This document shows, piece after piece, positions 46,229 to 57,566 of a DNA stretch of 64,000 nucleotides. Location of the stretch: positions 98,634,998-98,698,997 of the forward strand of contig CM056377.1 in the NCBI GenBank assembly GCA_029718625.1, written 5' to 3'. Source of the stretch: Synaphobranchus kaupii. Its lineage: Eukaryota > Chordata > Actinopteri > Anguilliformes > Synaphobranchidae. Under the pieces are notes generated by a model. It did not search any database, was not told where the DNA came from, and saw nothing but the letters and a program-made list of their open reading frames with translations. A program made the translations under genes and the position numbers. Numbering within the stretch: position 1 is the first letter of the stretch; every line of letters begins with the position of its first letter.

Positions 46229-47612
46229 ATGATGTCTGTTTTGCTCCACCAGAACAACCTGCTCAAAAATTATCAGTCCAGCTTCAGAACTGGGCATTCC
46301 ACCGAAACTGCTCTCCTGGCTTTGAGGGAGGCACTCGCCACTGCTAGAGCCTCCTTTCTCTCCTCTGTCCTGATTATACTTGACCTGTCTGCGGCATTTG
46401 ACACGGTCAACCATGAACTTCTGATCTCCACACTCGCTGAGATGGGCATTTCTGGGACTGCCCTCTCTTGGTTTCTATCCTATCTCACTGTTAGATCCTA
46501 CCAAGTCTCTTGGAAGGGTTCTGTCTCTGCACCTCATCCCCTTTCTACAGGAGTCCCACAGGGATCTGTACTGGGTCCTCTGCTGTTCTTCATTTCTCTT
46601 GGTCATTAATTCCCATGGCTTCTCATGCCATAGTTATGTAGACGATACTCAACTCTTTCTCTCTTTCCCTCCCTCTACCTCACAGGTTAATGATCGGATA
46701 TCTGCTTGCCTGGCTGACATCTCTGAGTGGATGGCTACCCATCACCTGAAGCTCAACCTTGACAAGACAGAGCTCCTCTTCATACCATACAAGACCTCCC
46801 CACTACATGACCTCTCCATCATCATCAAAGGTACCATGGTGGCTGCCTCCCGCTCAGCAAGGAACCTGGGGGTGGTCCTGGATGACAAGCTGAACTTCCT
46901 ACTCCACTCAGCTTCTTGTCCAGACCATAGTCGCCTCATGCCTGAACTACTGCAACTGGACCTTCTTGCAAGCCTACCAGCCTATGCCATTCTGCCTCTT
47001 CAACTGGTCCAGAATGCAGCTGCCCGGCTTGTGTTCAACCTCCAGAAGTTCTCGCATGTCACCCCCCTGCTGAGATCACTCCACAGGATCAGGTTCAAAG
47101 TTCTGACCCTGGCCTACACTGCAGCCAATAGGACAGACCCCTCCTACCTGCAGGATTTAATCCAGCACTATGTTCCTGCTCGACCACTTCGCTCTGCTAC
47201 AGCAGGGCAACTCGCACTTCCCTCCTCCGTGTCAATGGCTCTCGCCCATCCCAACTGCGGAGCTTTTCCACCCTAACTCCCCAGTGGTGGAACGAACTCC
47301 CTATTCCTCTACGTTCTACTCAAACATTCCCTGCATTCCGACTCCACCTTGACTGATATACCAATCTAGGACCTTTTTCATAGTACTTGTTCCCTGTGTT
47401 TTTTTTGTTTTTTTTGTCTGTAACTGTTTGATGTTATAGTTTAGAAGGTATAGCTGATTTACCCATAGCTTACTGTGTGAAATACATTCAATATCCATTA
47501 CTAGGGATAGCTGCTAATTTATGGGATTGATGTGCTTTGTTTAATCTGTTCTGTAGTTGCTTCGTCGCTTTGGATAAAAGCGTTTGCCAAATTATTGTAA
47601 TGTAATGTAATG
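46229..47612 (+). mobile_element. 5'-truncated L2-clade LINE (reverse transcriptase to 3' tail)
   Basis: The sequence enters the reverse transcriptase at YQSSFRTGHSTETALL and continues LIILDLSAAFDTVNHELL (catalytic Asp) and STGVPQGSVLGPLLF. It then shifts frame near 46600 into HSYVDDTQLFLSF (the YxDD active site), WMATHHLKLNLDKTELL and NLGVVLDDKLNF, with further small deletions before LVQNAAARLVFN. The 3' end is CGCTTTGGATAAAAGCGTTT GCC followed by (TGTAA)n, the hallmark L2 tail. The endonuclease is missing. One frameshift plus an internal deletion make it inactive. Confidence 0.92.
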
Positions 47613-49111
47613 TGTGTATTTATTAATTATATAAAGGCTAGTTCTTTGCTATTGAATTTCCTTAAATATGTCTTGTGTTTCATACAAGCATTGATTATTA
47701 TTTTGCCAGTTATCATATTTTTCTGTAATCTGTTATTTTTTGTGGAATCATCATTACATAAGAAGTATATAATGGAAAAAGTCCAAATCTTTTTAAGAAA
47801 GAGCTTCCTGGCCCACAGTGTGCAGTCAGTTTTCCTTGCTTTGTTGCAGATGGGTGGTGCCGAAATTGGAATGGCTAAAAGAAAGCATGAACTTTCTTAG
47901 ATAAGCCTCTCCTATCACAGGCACCACCTTTTTTCTGCTTAGAACCATTTCATACACAACTTCTGTGATCTGTATCAATATTTTTTTCTGCTGTCCCCTT
48001 TCCACCTCATAAACTTTAAATGTCAATAAGTAGCAGTAGCTGTGGCAGTAATTATTCTGTTCTTTGTCTTCTGTTCTGTGGTATGCTTGTGCTAAACTAA
48101 GAATGAGCAAGCTGTCATGAACTCAGAAAAGAAGTAAAACAAGCATCAGGGCATTCAATAGTTTTGTTATTGGACAAGAGGGAAAACAGTGTTATCAAGG
48201 AAGTTTGACATTTTAAACAATGTAATAGCAAGCTGCTGTTTATGCATTACAAGGACATTTTTGTCCTACCTTGTCTAGAATTAAAATTAACTCTCTTGCC
48301 ACAAAGTGGCAAATACCTTCTACTAATAATTATTACTCTAATAGCTCTACATGTCTATAATTTTGGGGGGTAGTAATTCCAAGGTGGCATTGCCACCAAG
48401 AAAACAATAGGCATATGCTTTCCAGGTACTTAGGCATTAGATCTGCATTGAACTGTGCATTAGGCCTACCTTGTCAATTCATAATTATGTTTTTAGAACA
48501 TATTTATTGCACAATGAAATGAAAGGGTGTTTCAGATGTATCTGCAGTCATAATACCCTGTACCCAGTTCTCTAGTCATGAGAATGAAGAGTAGTGGGCC
48601 TATATTTTGGTGGGAGACCTGGGAAGAACGAAAAATGTTGCTCTGTGGTATTGCATTACTGGAACCAGTGGTCAATGTAAAACCACAGCAGATAGGGACA
48701 GTGTGTTTTATGAGATTGTGTGACCTGTATAAAAATTTACGCCAAAGTTGAATTTAACATACATTCAAAAAGCTTGCTTAAAATGAGATTAGATGACAGG
48801 CGACAACTAAAATTGCATTGGACAAACTTTTGTTTGGTAAGGGACTATTGTATCGACAATATTATTTCTGCCAGTGAAATGAATTTAATGTATTTCCCTT
48901 CCTTCAAGCTCCCATAGTTCATTGCAAAGTCTTTTCTATGATTTCTGAGATGTTGGTAAATAGCTTAATGGGAATTGTATTACAACGCCAAATTGGAAAA
49001 AGCTCTGCCAAGCATTAGAGTTTTAAAATGTACATTTAATATAGCTATAGTTTTTTTAATTATGAGCACAATAAAAGTAAGAAAATGTCAATGTAACAAT
49101 TTTTTCCCAAT
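47613..49111. other. Intergenic DNA, no recognised gene
   Basis: Two unassigned frames (96 codons at 47610, 94 codons minus at 47826-48110) lack motifs. Nothing else is seen. Confidence 0.5.
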
Positions 49112-49115
49112 TTAA

Positions 49116-51504
49116 AGTAGCTATATGTAACATTGACACCGATCGTTTAAAATGGGTACTGCAATCCAAATTCACAATATTGGAGAGAGTCGAGACACTG
49201 AACGAACAGGAGCGCAAGACGAGCCGAGCGCAACATTATATTTTGAGACGAGCTTATTCTATTTTGACAATGACAAGCGACGATGAGTCCTACACTGTAA
49301 GTTGATCAGCTAATGTATACGTTTGCAATTTGTTTATTATTTACTGTTTGCCAGCTCATGTGGACTTTTTATAACTCTGTCAATGTTAGCTAGATGCATG
49401 GCTGGCTATGTTTACGGTCACACAGATATAAGCTAAGGTTAGTGGTATGTTTAGTGAGTAACTATATACATATATATATATATTTAAATCTGTAGCTAGC
49501 TAGCTAAATAGAAATGATGTTGAACTTAGCTTAGGCATTCGTAAATCGGCTGTCGGAGTGCCGGAGTACATCTGGTTGTTCGTAATGGGCAGTGGACTCG
49601 GAGTCAACTCTGAGAATAGAGAATCACACAGGCCAAAACAAATACAGACGTTCTGACCCGGAATGGAAATTTCAAAGGAGAATATACTGGCTGTAGCATT
49701 GTTGTCAGAGAAGCCAGTATTTTGATTTAGCATCTTTCCTTAATCTCTGTAATGGGGCGTGACGTGTGAGGAAGGAGGAGCCAAACGCAGCAAGGGGAAT
49801 CATTAAGCCCTTAGGCCACTAAGGCGGGATACCCGCAGATAAGGGAGGAGACAAGACAAGGAACAACAAACACCACTACAGACGCCACTAACCGGCTCAC
49901 TGTCACACGCCAAGCAGAGCGCAAGGACAGGATTCTTAACAGCCAGAAATAATACGCGCCCTGTCTCGATAACGAGACAAATAATAACGGGCGAGTAGCG
50001 TAAAGACAAACATAAAACACCAACAATGCAAAATAATACGATAAGTAATTGCGGAGGCGAAACAGGAACAAAGATTTAACGTTCCATGGCGGGATTAATA
50101 GGCTCGCAGTCCAATACAGAAAACAAAGGGGTAAACAATCTCCCAGGAGAGAGAAACATTTTACAGGTGAGCCGACGGAGCACCGTCGTCCCATAAGTTT
50201 ACTATCCATAGACTAACGCAAGCTTAAATTGGAACAACCGCCCTAGCCTCTCAGTAAGGTGAAATATAACGAGGCAAACAGGAACAGAGATTTAACGTTC
50301 CATGGCTAGTTAAATAAGTGCGCAGTCTAACACAAACACGTCCACAACATAGCCCAAGCTCCATATAACTAGGAGGCTAACACCCGGAGAACGAAAATAG
50401 AACAACAGTTCCCAACAAAATCGTCCCGCAGGTAGTTAGGGAGTATAGGACGGCTGCAACAAAAGACCTACGCAACATAGCACGACAGCCTCTCAGAAAA
50501 CGAATGAAGGAAATGAGGCGAAATGGAACAGAGAGCTAACGTTCCGAGGCTATTTTTAAGAAAACACGCAGTCAAACACAAACACGTCCACAACATCGCC
50601 CAAGCTCCATATAACTAGGAGGCTAACACCCGGAGAACGAAAACAGAACAACAGTTCCCAACAAAATCATCCCGCAGGTAGTTAGGGAGTATAGGACGGC
50701 TGCAACGAAAGACCTACGCAAACTTAATAGCACGACAGCCTCTCAATACAAATAAAAACCCTGGCTCACAACAAAGGGGAACGTAGTCCACAAGAAGGAG
50801 ACCAAACAGGGAAATACGTACCAAGGCTACTTACTGGCTCACAGTAACACGAAATTGAGTAGAAGCAAAACGCCAGGTCTCTCAGTAAGAACCCTTAACA
50901 GGCGAAGATGGACCAGAGTAACTACTACTCTAACTTCTACGAGCTAAGAAACTAAATAGAAGCTAAACACCCGATCTCCCTATGGGAAGACATGTGCCGA
51001 AGGGCGAGCAGAACTACAGTTCTGAACAGAATCGCCCAAAACTCCATACACGGAGGAAAAGCACTAAAAGGGCAAAATAGAGCAGAGATTTTACGGTCCC
51101 AAACTTCTACGAGATAATCAACTACCAAGCCAGTAAGAAATAAGCCCTGCCTCAACAGAGACGTTAAAAATAGGCGAGTAGCCAAAATGGTACGAGAACT
51201 CACAACCAACAACACCACAGTACAAACAAAGAACAATAAACAATTCATGTCGAAGCCCCGAATGAAGGAAACGGTAGGCTTATATAAATCACTCCGGTGA
51301 CTACAACAGGTGTAAACGCTTTAACAGAAAACTCCCCCAACTCAGCAGGGCGGAGCAAGCATTTACCAAAAGGGCAGCGCCCTCGCGTGGCCACCGAGGA
51401 AAACGACCGCATGGGGAAACAGGGTAGAAAACCATGACAATCTCTGATGAAATATCATGGTCATTTTATGATTTAGCACAGTAAATTTGTTACATATAGC
51501 CCCT
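49116..51504. mobile_element. TTAA element, AG(TA/GG)GCTATATGTAACA ends, with an LTR inside
   Basis: TTAA at 49112-49115 then AGTAGCTATATGTAACATTG; TGTTACATATAGCCCCT then TTAA at 51505-51508. The inverted ends agree over 17 bp with two differences. Without the inserted LTR the element would be about 0.7 kb. Its interior has no coding capacity that I recognise. Confidence 0.8.
49748..51439 (-). mobile_element. Expanded solo LTR (1692 bp), ATCTC target duplication
   Basis: It begins TGTAATGGGGCGTGACG and ends AGAAAACCATGACA (TG...CA). ATCTC lies on both sides (49743-49747 and 51440-51444). On the minus strand it starts TGTCATGG and has a TATATAAGC box near 51280. The middle is built of direct repeats. 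The clearest pair is about 245 bp apart (from 50336 and from 50580), each with CACGTCCACAACAT, CAAGCTCCATATAACTAGGA, CGCAGGTAGTTAGGGAGTAT and GACGGCTGCAAC. No retroviral genes flank it. Confidence 0.88.
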
Positions 51505-51508
51505 TTAA

Positions 51509-52566
51509 CTATCTCATTCTGGAAAAACAATAGAGAAGTGGATTATCATGAGAGTACAGGGAAATGGAACAATGGCAAATGTAAGGTCACTACATTACTA
51601 TTAGTGGTCAAAGGTGAATGGAAAACAGATAAATGCAATAAATAAAATTGACAGGATAAATATCGAGTGCACATATGATCTTACAAAACAGTTAACCCCT
51701 TTGTGCAGATGCCAAATTTTGTCAATTCTCACTTATTTAGGGGGTGTTCTATTTAAGGCTCACACATCCAGGTGTGAGCATCACAGAGACGTGAAACATG
51801 GCTTAAATGAAACAAGACAGTTGTACCATTTACAATACTAACTTAGATTAATTAATTTTCATAAGAATGGCAAGAATGCAAGACAAGTTGTTTTTCTTTA
51901 GTTTGCAATGAAATACTGAGAGCTACAAATGTAAAACATGTAAAATTATATATTTCCTGGATCAAACACTCCTTGTCGACAAGCGTGAAAAATCTGAGGG
52001 CGATAGGCTGAACTACTACAGTCACTGGGGGTCGTCGGAAAATTAAGTTCGGTAGATTATACAAAACGCATAACAATGTCCTTTGAAACTCTCTGTGAGA
52101 AATGGAAATGCTTCTTTCCAGTAACTTTGAAATTTACCTGAGTATTTCTTTTTTTGAAATACGCCATTTCCATTATATTAGCACCAGTACTCAGGACAGC
52201 AAGTCTTTTGAACATGTAACCATGGAGACGACACATGTAGTGCTGCTGTATTGTCATCCGGGTGGAAACAGTAGAATTCTTGAGTCGTAGGGCCAACACC
52301 GCTGCACAGACAGGTTGTGATAACAACTGCAAAAATGTATGTGAAAATTTGTCCAGAAAATGAGAGAAATCCGGGAGAATTGTGAAATCGAGAGGACACC
52401 AGGAGAGGGCAATGAATTTCGGGAGTCTCCTGGGAAAATCACGAGGGTTGGCAAGTATACATTCTAAGTTGTTTGCGTAAAACTAAACTAAACGGGTTTC
52501 ACTGAGGACCAGGCGCGCCGGAATCATTTCAAAAGTGTAAAAAAAAAAAGAAAAATGTTTTCATTC

Positions 52567-52599
<33 letters not shown>

Positions 52600-52806
52600 A
52601 CTGTGTGCGAATTGTGAGGAAAACAGAGGAGGCATCCTTGCACATGTATCACACGTAGGTTATACAACATCTACACGCAAAGTCTTTTACCGGAATATGC
52701 GGGACATCATGTTGATTTTTCAAGGCATTTCTAAGAATCGTACCCTATGTTCAAATTAGCCCATAAAGCCTAATAACGTACAGGAATTAATTACCATGCA
52801 CTTTAT
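51509..52806. other. Intergenic DNA with an (AT)n run
   Basis: No gene. (TA)12 lies at about 52567-52592. Overlapping minus-strand frames at 52057-52454 have no motifs. Confidence 0.5.
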
Positions 52807-52947
52807 TTAAAGGAGCACTGTCACGCTTGTTTAAGTTGAGATTATTTGGATTGAATGCTTAAATTATGTGTGTATGCCTTTTTAAAATCACCATCAGTGC
52901 AGCCGTTTCCTATTTATGGGAAATACGGCGGCAAAACTTCAAAGGGC

Positions 52948-52979
52948 AAACACGTCCAGTGACGTCACTGGACGTGTTT
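52948..52979. promoter_or_regulatory. 32-bp perfect palindrome centred on a CRE
   Basis: AAACACGTCCAGTGAC and its exact reverse complement join at TGACGTCA (52960-52967). It lies 153 bases before the first ATG of the plus-strand frame at 53132 and 180 before the second. CREB/ATF factors bind TGACGTCA; a role here is inference. Confidence 0.7.
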
Positions 52980-53131
52980 TGCTTGAATTTCCAGCCAGTG
53001 TTTCCCAGAAGGTAATGGGCGGTCAAACTCCACCCTTGAACGCAGAGACTGGTTTATGGGCGGGCACCCATCCAGGCGACACTCCCACAAAAATACGGTA
53101 ACGTTAGCGTACAAGTATCACGTGGCCTATC

Positions 53132-53356
53132 TTGGCCGACGACTATAGCCTGAGAGATATGGCGGACAGGTCTGAGTTTGCGGAGTTAGAGGACGAGCTT
53201 TTCGATTTTGACGAAGATATACAACCGTACAGTTTTGAACCGGAATTTACAGAGGAAGAATTACGTGAGCGAGAGAGACAGAGAGTGGAGGACGAGGCAA
53301 CCGAAGCTAACAGAGAGCAGAGAAGTGGGAATATAAATTGGTGCCAGTGTAATTAG
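53132..53356 (+). CDS. P2X7 C-terminal-like exon inside the Kolobok-like element
   Basis: A 74-codon frame with ATGs at 53132 and 53159. It is highly acidic (FAELEDELFDFDEDIQPY), then SFEPEFTEEELRERERQR, and ends SGNINWCQCN. The order acidic stretch, Y.FEP, charged helix, GNxxWCxC is what I recall for the intracellular tail domain of P2X7 receptors and its many free-standing fish relatives. The Cys cluster is cut short here. A splice donor (T|GTAATT, 53350-53355) directly after WCQ would let the domain continue in another exon. No signal peptide or membrane segment. Function in the transposon is unknown; that it is transposon-encoded is inferred from the shared TTAA termini. Confidence 0.6.
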   Translation: MADDYSLRDMADRSEFAELEDELFDFDEDIQPYSFEPEFTEEELRERERQRVEDEATEANREQRSGNINWCQCN

Positions 53357-53650
53357 TTACAAGTTGTAATTTAGCTAACGTTTGCTAAACTTATGTTAAA
53401 GTCGATATGTTGTGCTTGCCAGCATGACACCAAGATTCGGACATTCCATGTAAAATCAGTCGCTTGTTGGCTATACCTAGATGGCTATCTAGCTGCTCAT
53501 TTAGCATCCTTTGTGCAACAACAAATATTACATAACTATAACCAGTTTTTTCTGTCACCCCTTTATTTAACGTTAGGCAATTCAGACTGACTGCTTATTG
53601 TTGGCTATTAGAATGGGTACTCCATGGCGAAGGACTGGGGAGAGGTGTAA

Positions 53651-54877
53651 AGGCCAGTTTATAGTCCAGCGACAGAGTGTCGCTCGACTGAAATCGCAGA
53701 ACTTTCATAAACATTCTATTGTCGCGCTACATACACTGTGGTCGTTGTCGTTCGCAAAAAGTATAAACGCACTCCAGCGACAGTTTACACTCAGGGGACA
53801 ATGGAGGAAGAAGCAGCTTTTATAGGCTAGCCTATATCTCATTATGTCTTCTGCTTTACCCCTTTTTTTGTTGGAGGTCTCTGAAATAAAGTTTCTAAAT
53901 GTCCATTTCGAGGGCACCGTATATTGTTTGAATTTGAAATATCATTCACTGCGTCTTTCACACACTTGTAGGATGTGGGTTTTGAACGAGGTAGCAAATA
54001 AAACGTTCAACATCGATGCAACTCATATTAAATGTTATTTAGTAGGAAAACACGGAGGGCATAGCCTAGCCTACGTTCGGGATGTAAATAGCTAGTTACA
54101 AGACGGGACTCATTGGGGGAGCAGCCTACAATTATCTAGTTAGAGAATGAGGTTCAAGAATGTGGAGTATAGCCTATTTCACTCGCTATCAGAATGCCAC
54201 GGATCAGATGGGCTATCACTGAGTCGTTGCACAAAGTTTAATCTGGCAAATCTAAGTTAGTTACTGTGAAAGCAAATAACTTTGCAATGCATGTGCAGGT
54301 GCCTACAACATTACAAATGTGTAGTCAAGCTGAAAATGTGTCTTTGTAACCATTCACAATAGCCTACAGACTAATAGACTATCGTAGGCTAAATTGTAGT
54401 ATTGGAAGCGAGCTGCTTCTTACTTTGGATTGTAACGTTTTCTCAACCTCTAGCAAAGCATCCATCGGTGAAATTACATATTTATTATTATTAGGCTATT
54501 TATAATAATAATATTAAATTGTGCTCATTTATAATGATATTCACACGCTTGCTAGGTAGGTAAGCTATGGGTAGGTAAGCCGACCCTATGGCTGCACGCA
54601 CAAATTTTTCCAACAGAGAAATCTGTACATTAACAGTTAGCTTATGTGCTAGCTAGTAAGTTGACAGCTCGACCGAAGCCTCCGCTGTCCGAGACAAACG
54701 TTACCATAACAACAGAGGCAGTGACAGGGTCAAAGTTGAATTTATTTTATGTCTCAGCGACATCTTCAGCGACCGTCGCAGCGACCACAGGACGACAGTC
54801 GCCCGAAGTATAAACCAAATGTCCATGGCACGTCGTCGGTCGCAGCGACACTCTGTCGCTGGACTATAAACTGGCCT
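53651..54877. mobile_element. Harbinger-like element, AGGCCAGTTTATAGTCCAGC ends, TAA duplication
   Basis: Perfect inverted ends of 34 bp (AGGCCAGTTTATAGTCCAGC GACAGAGTGTCGCT and complement) with TAA on each side (53648-53650 and 54878-54880). The ends contain a further small palindrome, AGCGACAGAGTGTCGCT. A 3-bp TAA duplication is the PIF/Harbinger pattern. No transposase is seen. It is nested in the Kolobok-like element and so is younger. Confidence 0.88.
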
Positions 54878-55319
54878 TAAGAGTTGTGCTGCCATCGTGT
54901 GTAGTCTCTGCAGTACGTCAAAGATACCCTTCTCCCAATGGTCAATATGTTGGATTTCTGGACATCGACGAAGACTGAACCAGACTCTGCACTTTGTGAT
55001 ACCTCACGCTTTACTTTTGTTTTATTATTGTAAAAATGTGGCCATAAATGTCAGAAAATTGAGCCCATAGTGTTCAATAATAGACATACAATGCTATAGT
55101 TACTGTTTCTCCTGTTGAGTTGGCTTAGTATAAATTTCCAACATATTTGTTGGTTTACAAGGTCTAAGTTTGAAAATGCATACCTCTATCACATTCAATA
55201 AAATCACTGGGATTGTAATTGATTATTTGGAATGGTTGTTACTTCAACATAAGATTATCTTCATTATGGCAAGGTAAACAAAGACAAAAAAAATACAGAA
55301 AGGTGATATTGTAATAGTA

Positions 55320-55365
55320 GTAGTACGTCTTTATTGTCCCCAAGGGGCAATTATTGTGCAGTAGT
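55320..55365. repeat. Dispersed fish repeat fragment
   Basis: GTACGTCTTTATTGTCCCCA AGGGGCAATTATTGTGCA has an internal CCCCAAGGGG palindrome and resembles a frequent teleost repeat motif. Confidence 0.4.
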
Positions 55366-55452
55366 TGAACAACACATACTGAAATGTCTAAAAATAAGTA
55401 AAATTAAATAAAGTAAAATTAAAAATAAAAATGCCAGAATTTCCAATATTTC

Positions 55453-55719
55453 TTAAGGTACCGCAGACTCGATAAGCAAATTCTTTGATTTAGCTCCCAG
55501 TAATTTGCCACTATAGTTGCGCTGGAAGTCCTCTGGCTTGAAGTGTTTCGAACAAACACGAACTTTGTCGTAATCCTTTTTTGGCAAATTTATCGGATAG
55601 ATCGGGTTGTTAATTGCTGCCAGGCACTGGAGGCACCTCGTCTCATTTTTGGGCAAACGGTATCCTGACTTAACATCGCACCCACGTACGGCGCACGATG
55701 GCATTTTGGGCAGACGCAA
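55453..55719 (-). CDS. THAP-type zinc-finger exon
   Basis: The frame starts MRLPKMPSCAVRGCD; the second Met (55704) fits the usual THAP start, MP.C....C. It has the C2CH ligands CAVRGC and VCSKHF, followed by KPEDF, and ends SKNLLIESAVP, the AVPTIF-type end of the domain (about 83 residues). THAP fingers bind DNA; in Kolobok and P-element transposases they recognise the termini. The stop falls right after AVP, where a donor (GCG|GTACCT) suggests splicing onward. It could also be a host THAP gene exon, but the surrounding TTAA inverted ends argue for a transposon. Confidence 0.8.
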   Translation of the reverse strand: MRLPKMPSCAVRGCDVKSGYRLPKNETRCLQCLAAINNPIYPINLPKKDYDKVRVCSKHFKPEDFQRNYSGKLLGAKSKNLLIESAVP

Positions 55720-56009
55720 GAATGTTCTGCGGTATCTTCACTAGTTGAACAGTTAGCTCTTCACCGTGCTCGCAGCAGTGGCGTGTACGCCCGCTATTAC
55801 ATATTCATGCACACCAAACCTAAGCGTGCGCAGGGAGATATGGGAAATGTGGTAAATAAGGCTGGAGCTGCTCTGGAGATGGAGCTGTTCTTGAGGGCCC
55901 ATATCTCAAAAACCACAATTCCAATCTTTCTTTTTTTGGAAAATATGAAACATTGAAATAGTAGATTAGAATGCAGAAAACATGCATAAGCGTGACTGTG
56001 CTCCTTTAA

Positions 56010-56404
56010 GATAAGCATTAATGTAACATTGTTTTGTGGAAATACAATTTGATCTCAGATAAATCATACTAATTGATTTCACCCAAAGCGGTTGGGTAGT
56101 TGCAATTCACTGGATATTATGTGAACCCTACCAGAATAAAATGTCCAACTTCGGTGCCTCAATTAGCTTGATTTCTCACAAATCTAATTATATTTCTAGA
56201 AAATAATGTTACATGAATCCTCATCGTATCTGTTTCTAACTACAGGAAACATTTCAGAACTACAGTGAGCACCATAATTCATTGGACAGTGACACATTTG
56301 TTGTTATTTTGGTTCTGTACTCTAGCAATTTGAGCTTGAAAAGATACAATGACAATGACTCAGCTTTAATTTGAGGGTATTTTCATTCATATCGGATGAA
56401 CCAT
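56010..56404. mobile_element. Spacer with a Tc1/mariner-type terminal fragment
   Basis: AGTGAGCACCATAATTCATT GGACAGTGACAC at 56263 onward, followed by TCTAGCAATTTGA, is similar to a fish Tc1-type end. No transposase and no partner end. Confidence 0.45.
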
Positions 56405-57060
56405 TTAGAAATTATAGAACCTTTTGGTTATCCAAAGCGACGTACAGTAAGTGCATACAGAGACATCATCAAGATCACTACAGAACAGACAAGACAAAGC
56501 ATATCCTTCCCATAATGTAGCAGCTATCCCTAGTAATGAACGTTGACTGTAGTTCACAGTAAGCTGTGGGTAAATCAGCAATACTACACTTCTATTTTAA
56601 ATACTATTATAAACTAGAATAAACAGACAGGAAAACACAGGGAACTAGTAAACAGGGAACTGATATTCCTAGGTGAGAGGTGTGTCTTCAGGCCTCGACG
56701 GAATGCAGGCAGGGTAGGGGAGAACGTAGGGGAATGGGAAGTTCATTCCACCACTGAGGAGCTAATGTGGAAAAACTCCACAGTCGGGACAAGCGAAAGC
56801 CTTTGGCACGGAGGGGGGGGAAGTGCCAGTCGCCCTGCTGTAGAAGAGCGAAGTGGTCGAGCAGGAACATAGTTCTGGATTAAGTCCTGCAGGTAGGCGG
56901 GGCCTGTCCTATTGGCTGCAGTGTAGGCCAGGGTCAGAACTTTGAACCTGATCCTGGCTGCAACTGGCAGCCAGTGGAGTGACCTCAACAGGGGGGTTAC
57001 ATGGGAAAATTTCGGGAGGTTGAACACAAGCCGGGCAGCTGCAATGACATGGGCAGCTGA
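56405..57060 (-). mobile_element. L2-clade LINE 3' fragment (minus strand)
   Basis: On the minus strand: ARLVFNLPKFSHVTPLLRSL HWLPVAARIRFKVL, then LTLAYTAANRTGPAYLQDLI, as in the LINE at 46229-47612, but with HWLPV retained where that copy is deleted. It ends with ...CGTCGCTTTGGATAACC. It is heavily 5'-truncated. Confidence 0.88.
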
Positions 57061-57566
57061 AATGACATGGACACTGAATATTAAAGTAATGATTAACAAG
57101 TCATGAATTATTTACGTTTTCATGTGTTTTATTATGTATGAATACACTAATAAATATCATTATTGATTAATTTGCCTGTTGGTCTTAATGTTTGAGTAAC
57201 TTATGATTTTTTGCTTGATTGTGAACATTTTTCTTATATCCCTACTTTTTACAACCTACTTGTCACTGGTATGTACAACATATATGTCTAAACATAGTTT
57301 TCTTATGTTCCTACATTTTGTAACTCATAAGTCTCAAAACTGTGTAGCTCCTAAGTCTGACCATACTTGAATTGTATATTGTATATGTGTGTTGGATAAC
57401 ATATATTTAACCTACATGATTCAGATACAAGAAATAAGAATCATATGTGATTTTACAAAAAGTCTTCCTTAAGGGTGTGCTCAGTGTGCTGTCTGAGATT
57501 AACAGTTACAAACTGAGTCTGAGGATTTATGGTCTACCTTGTAGTCATGTAGCTATCCGAGTCTTA
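57061..57566. other. Intergenic DNA, nothing recognised
   Basis: AT-rich; no gene or named repeat. Confidence 0.5.

Larger units (their letters stand above)
52811..56005. mobile_element. Kolobok-like transposon (TTAA target, THAP exon), 3.2 kb
   Basis: TTAA at 52807-52810 then AGGAGCACTGTCACGCTT; AAGCGTGACTGTGCTCCT then TTAA at 56006-56009. The inverted ends agree at 17/18. Inside are a THAP-domain exon on the minus strand (55453-55719) and a P2X7-tail-like exon on the plus strand (53132-53356), with a Harbinger-like element between them (53651-54877). A THAP finger with a TTAA target and AGG start is the Kolobok signature. A catalytic DDE domain is not recognisable. Confidence 0.8.

Noticed and set aside
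49803..50209. Minus-strand 132-codon frame
   Set aside because: It is within the LTR at 49748-51439, has no domain, and overlaps internal repeats.
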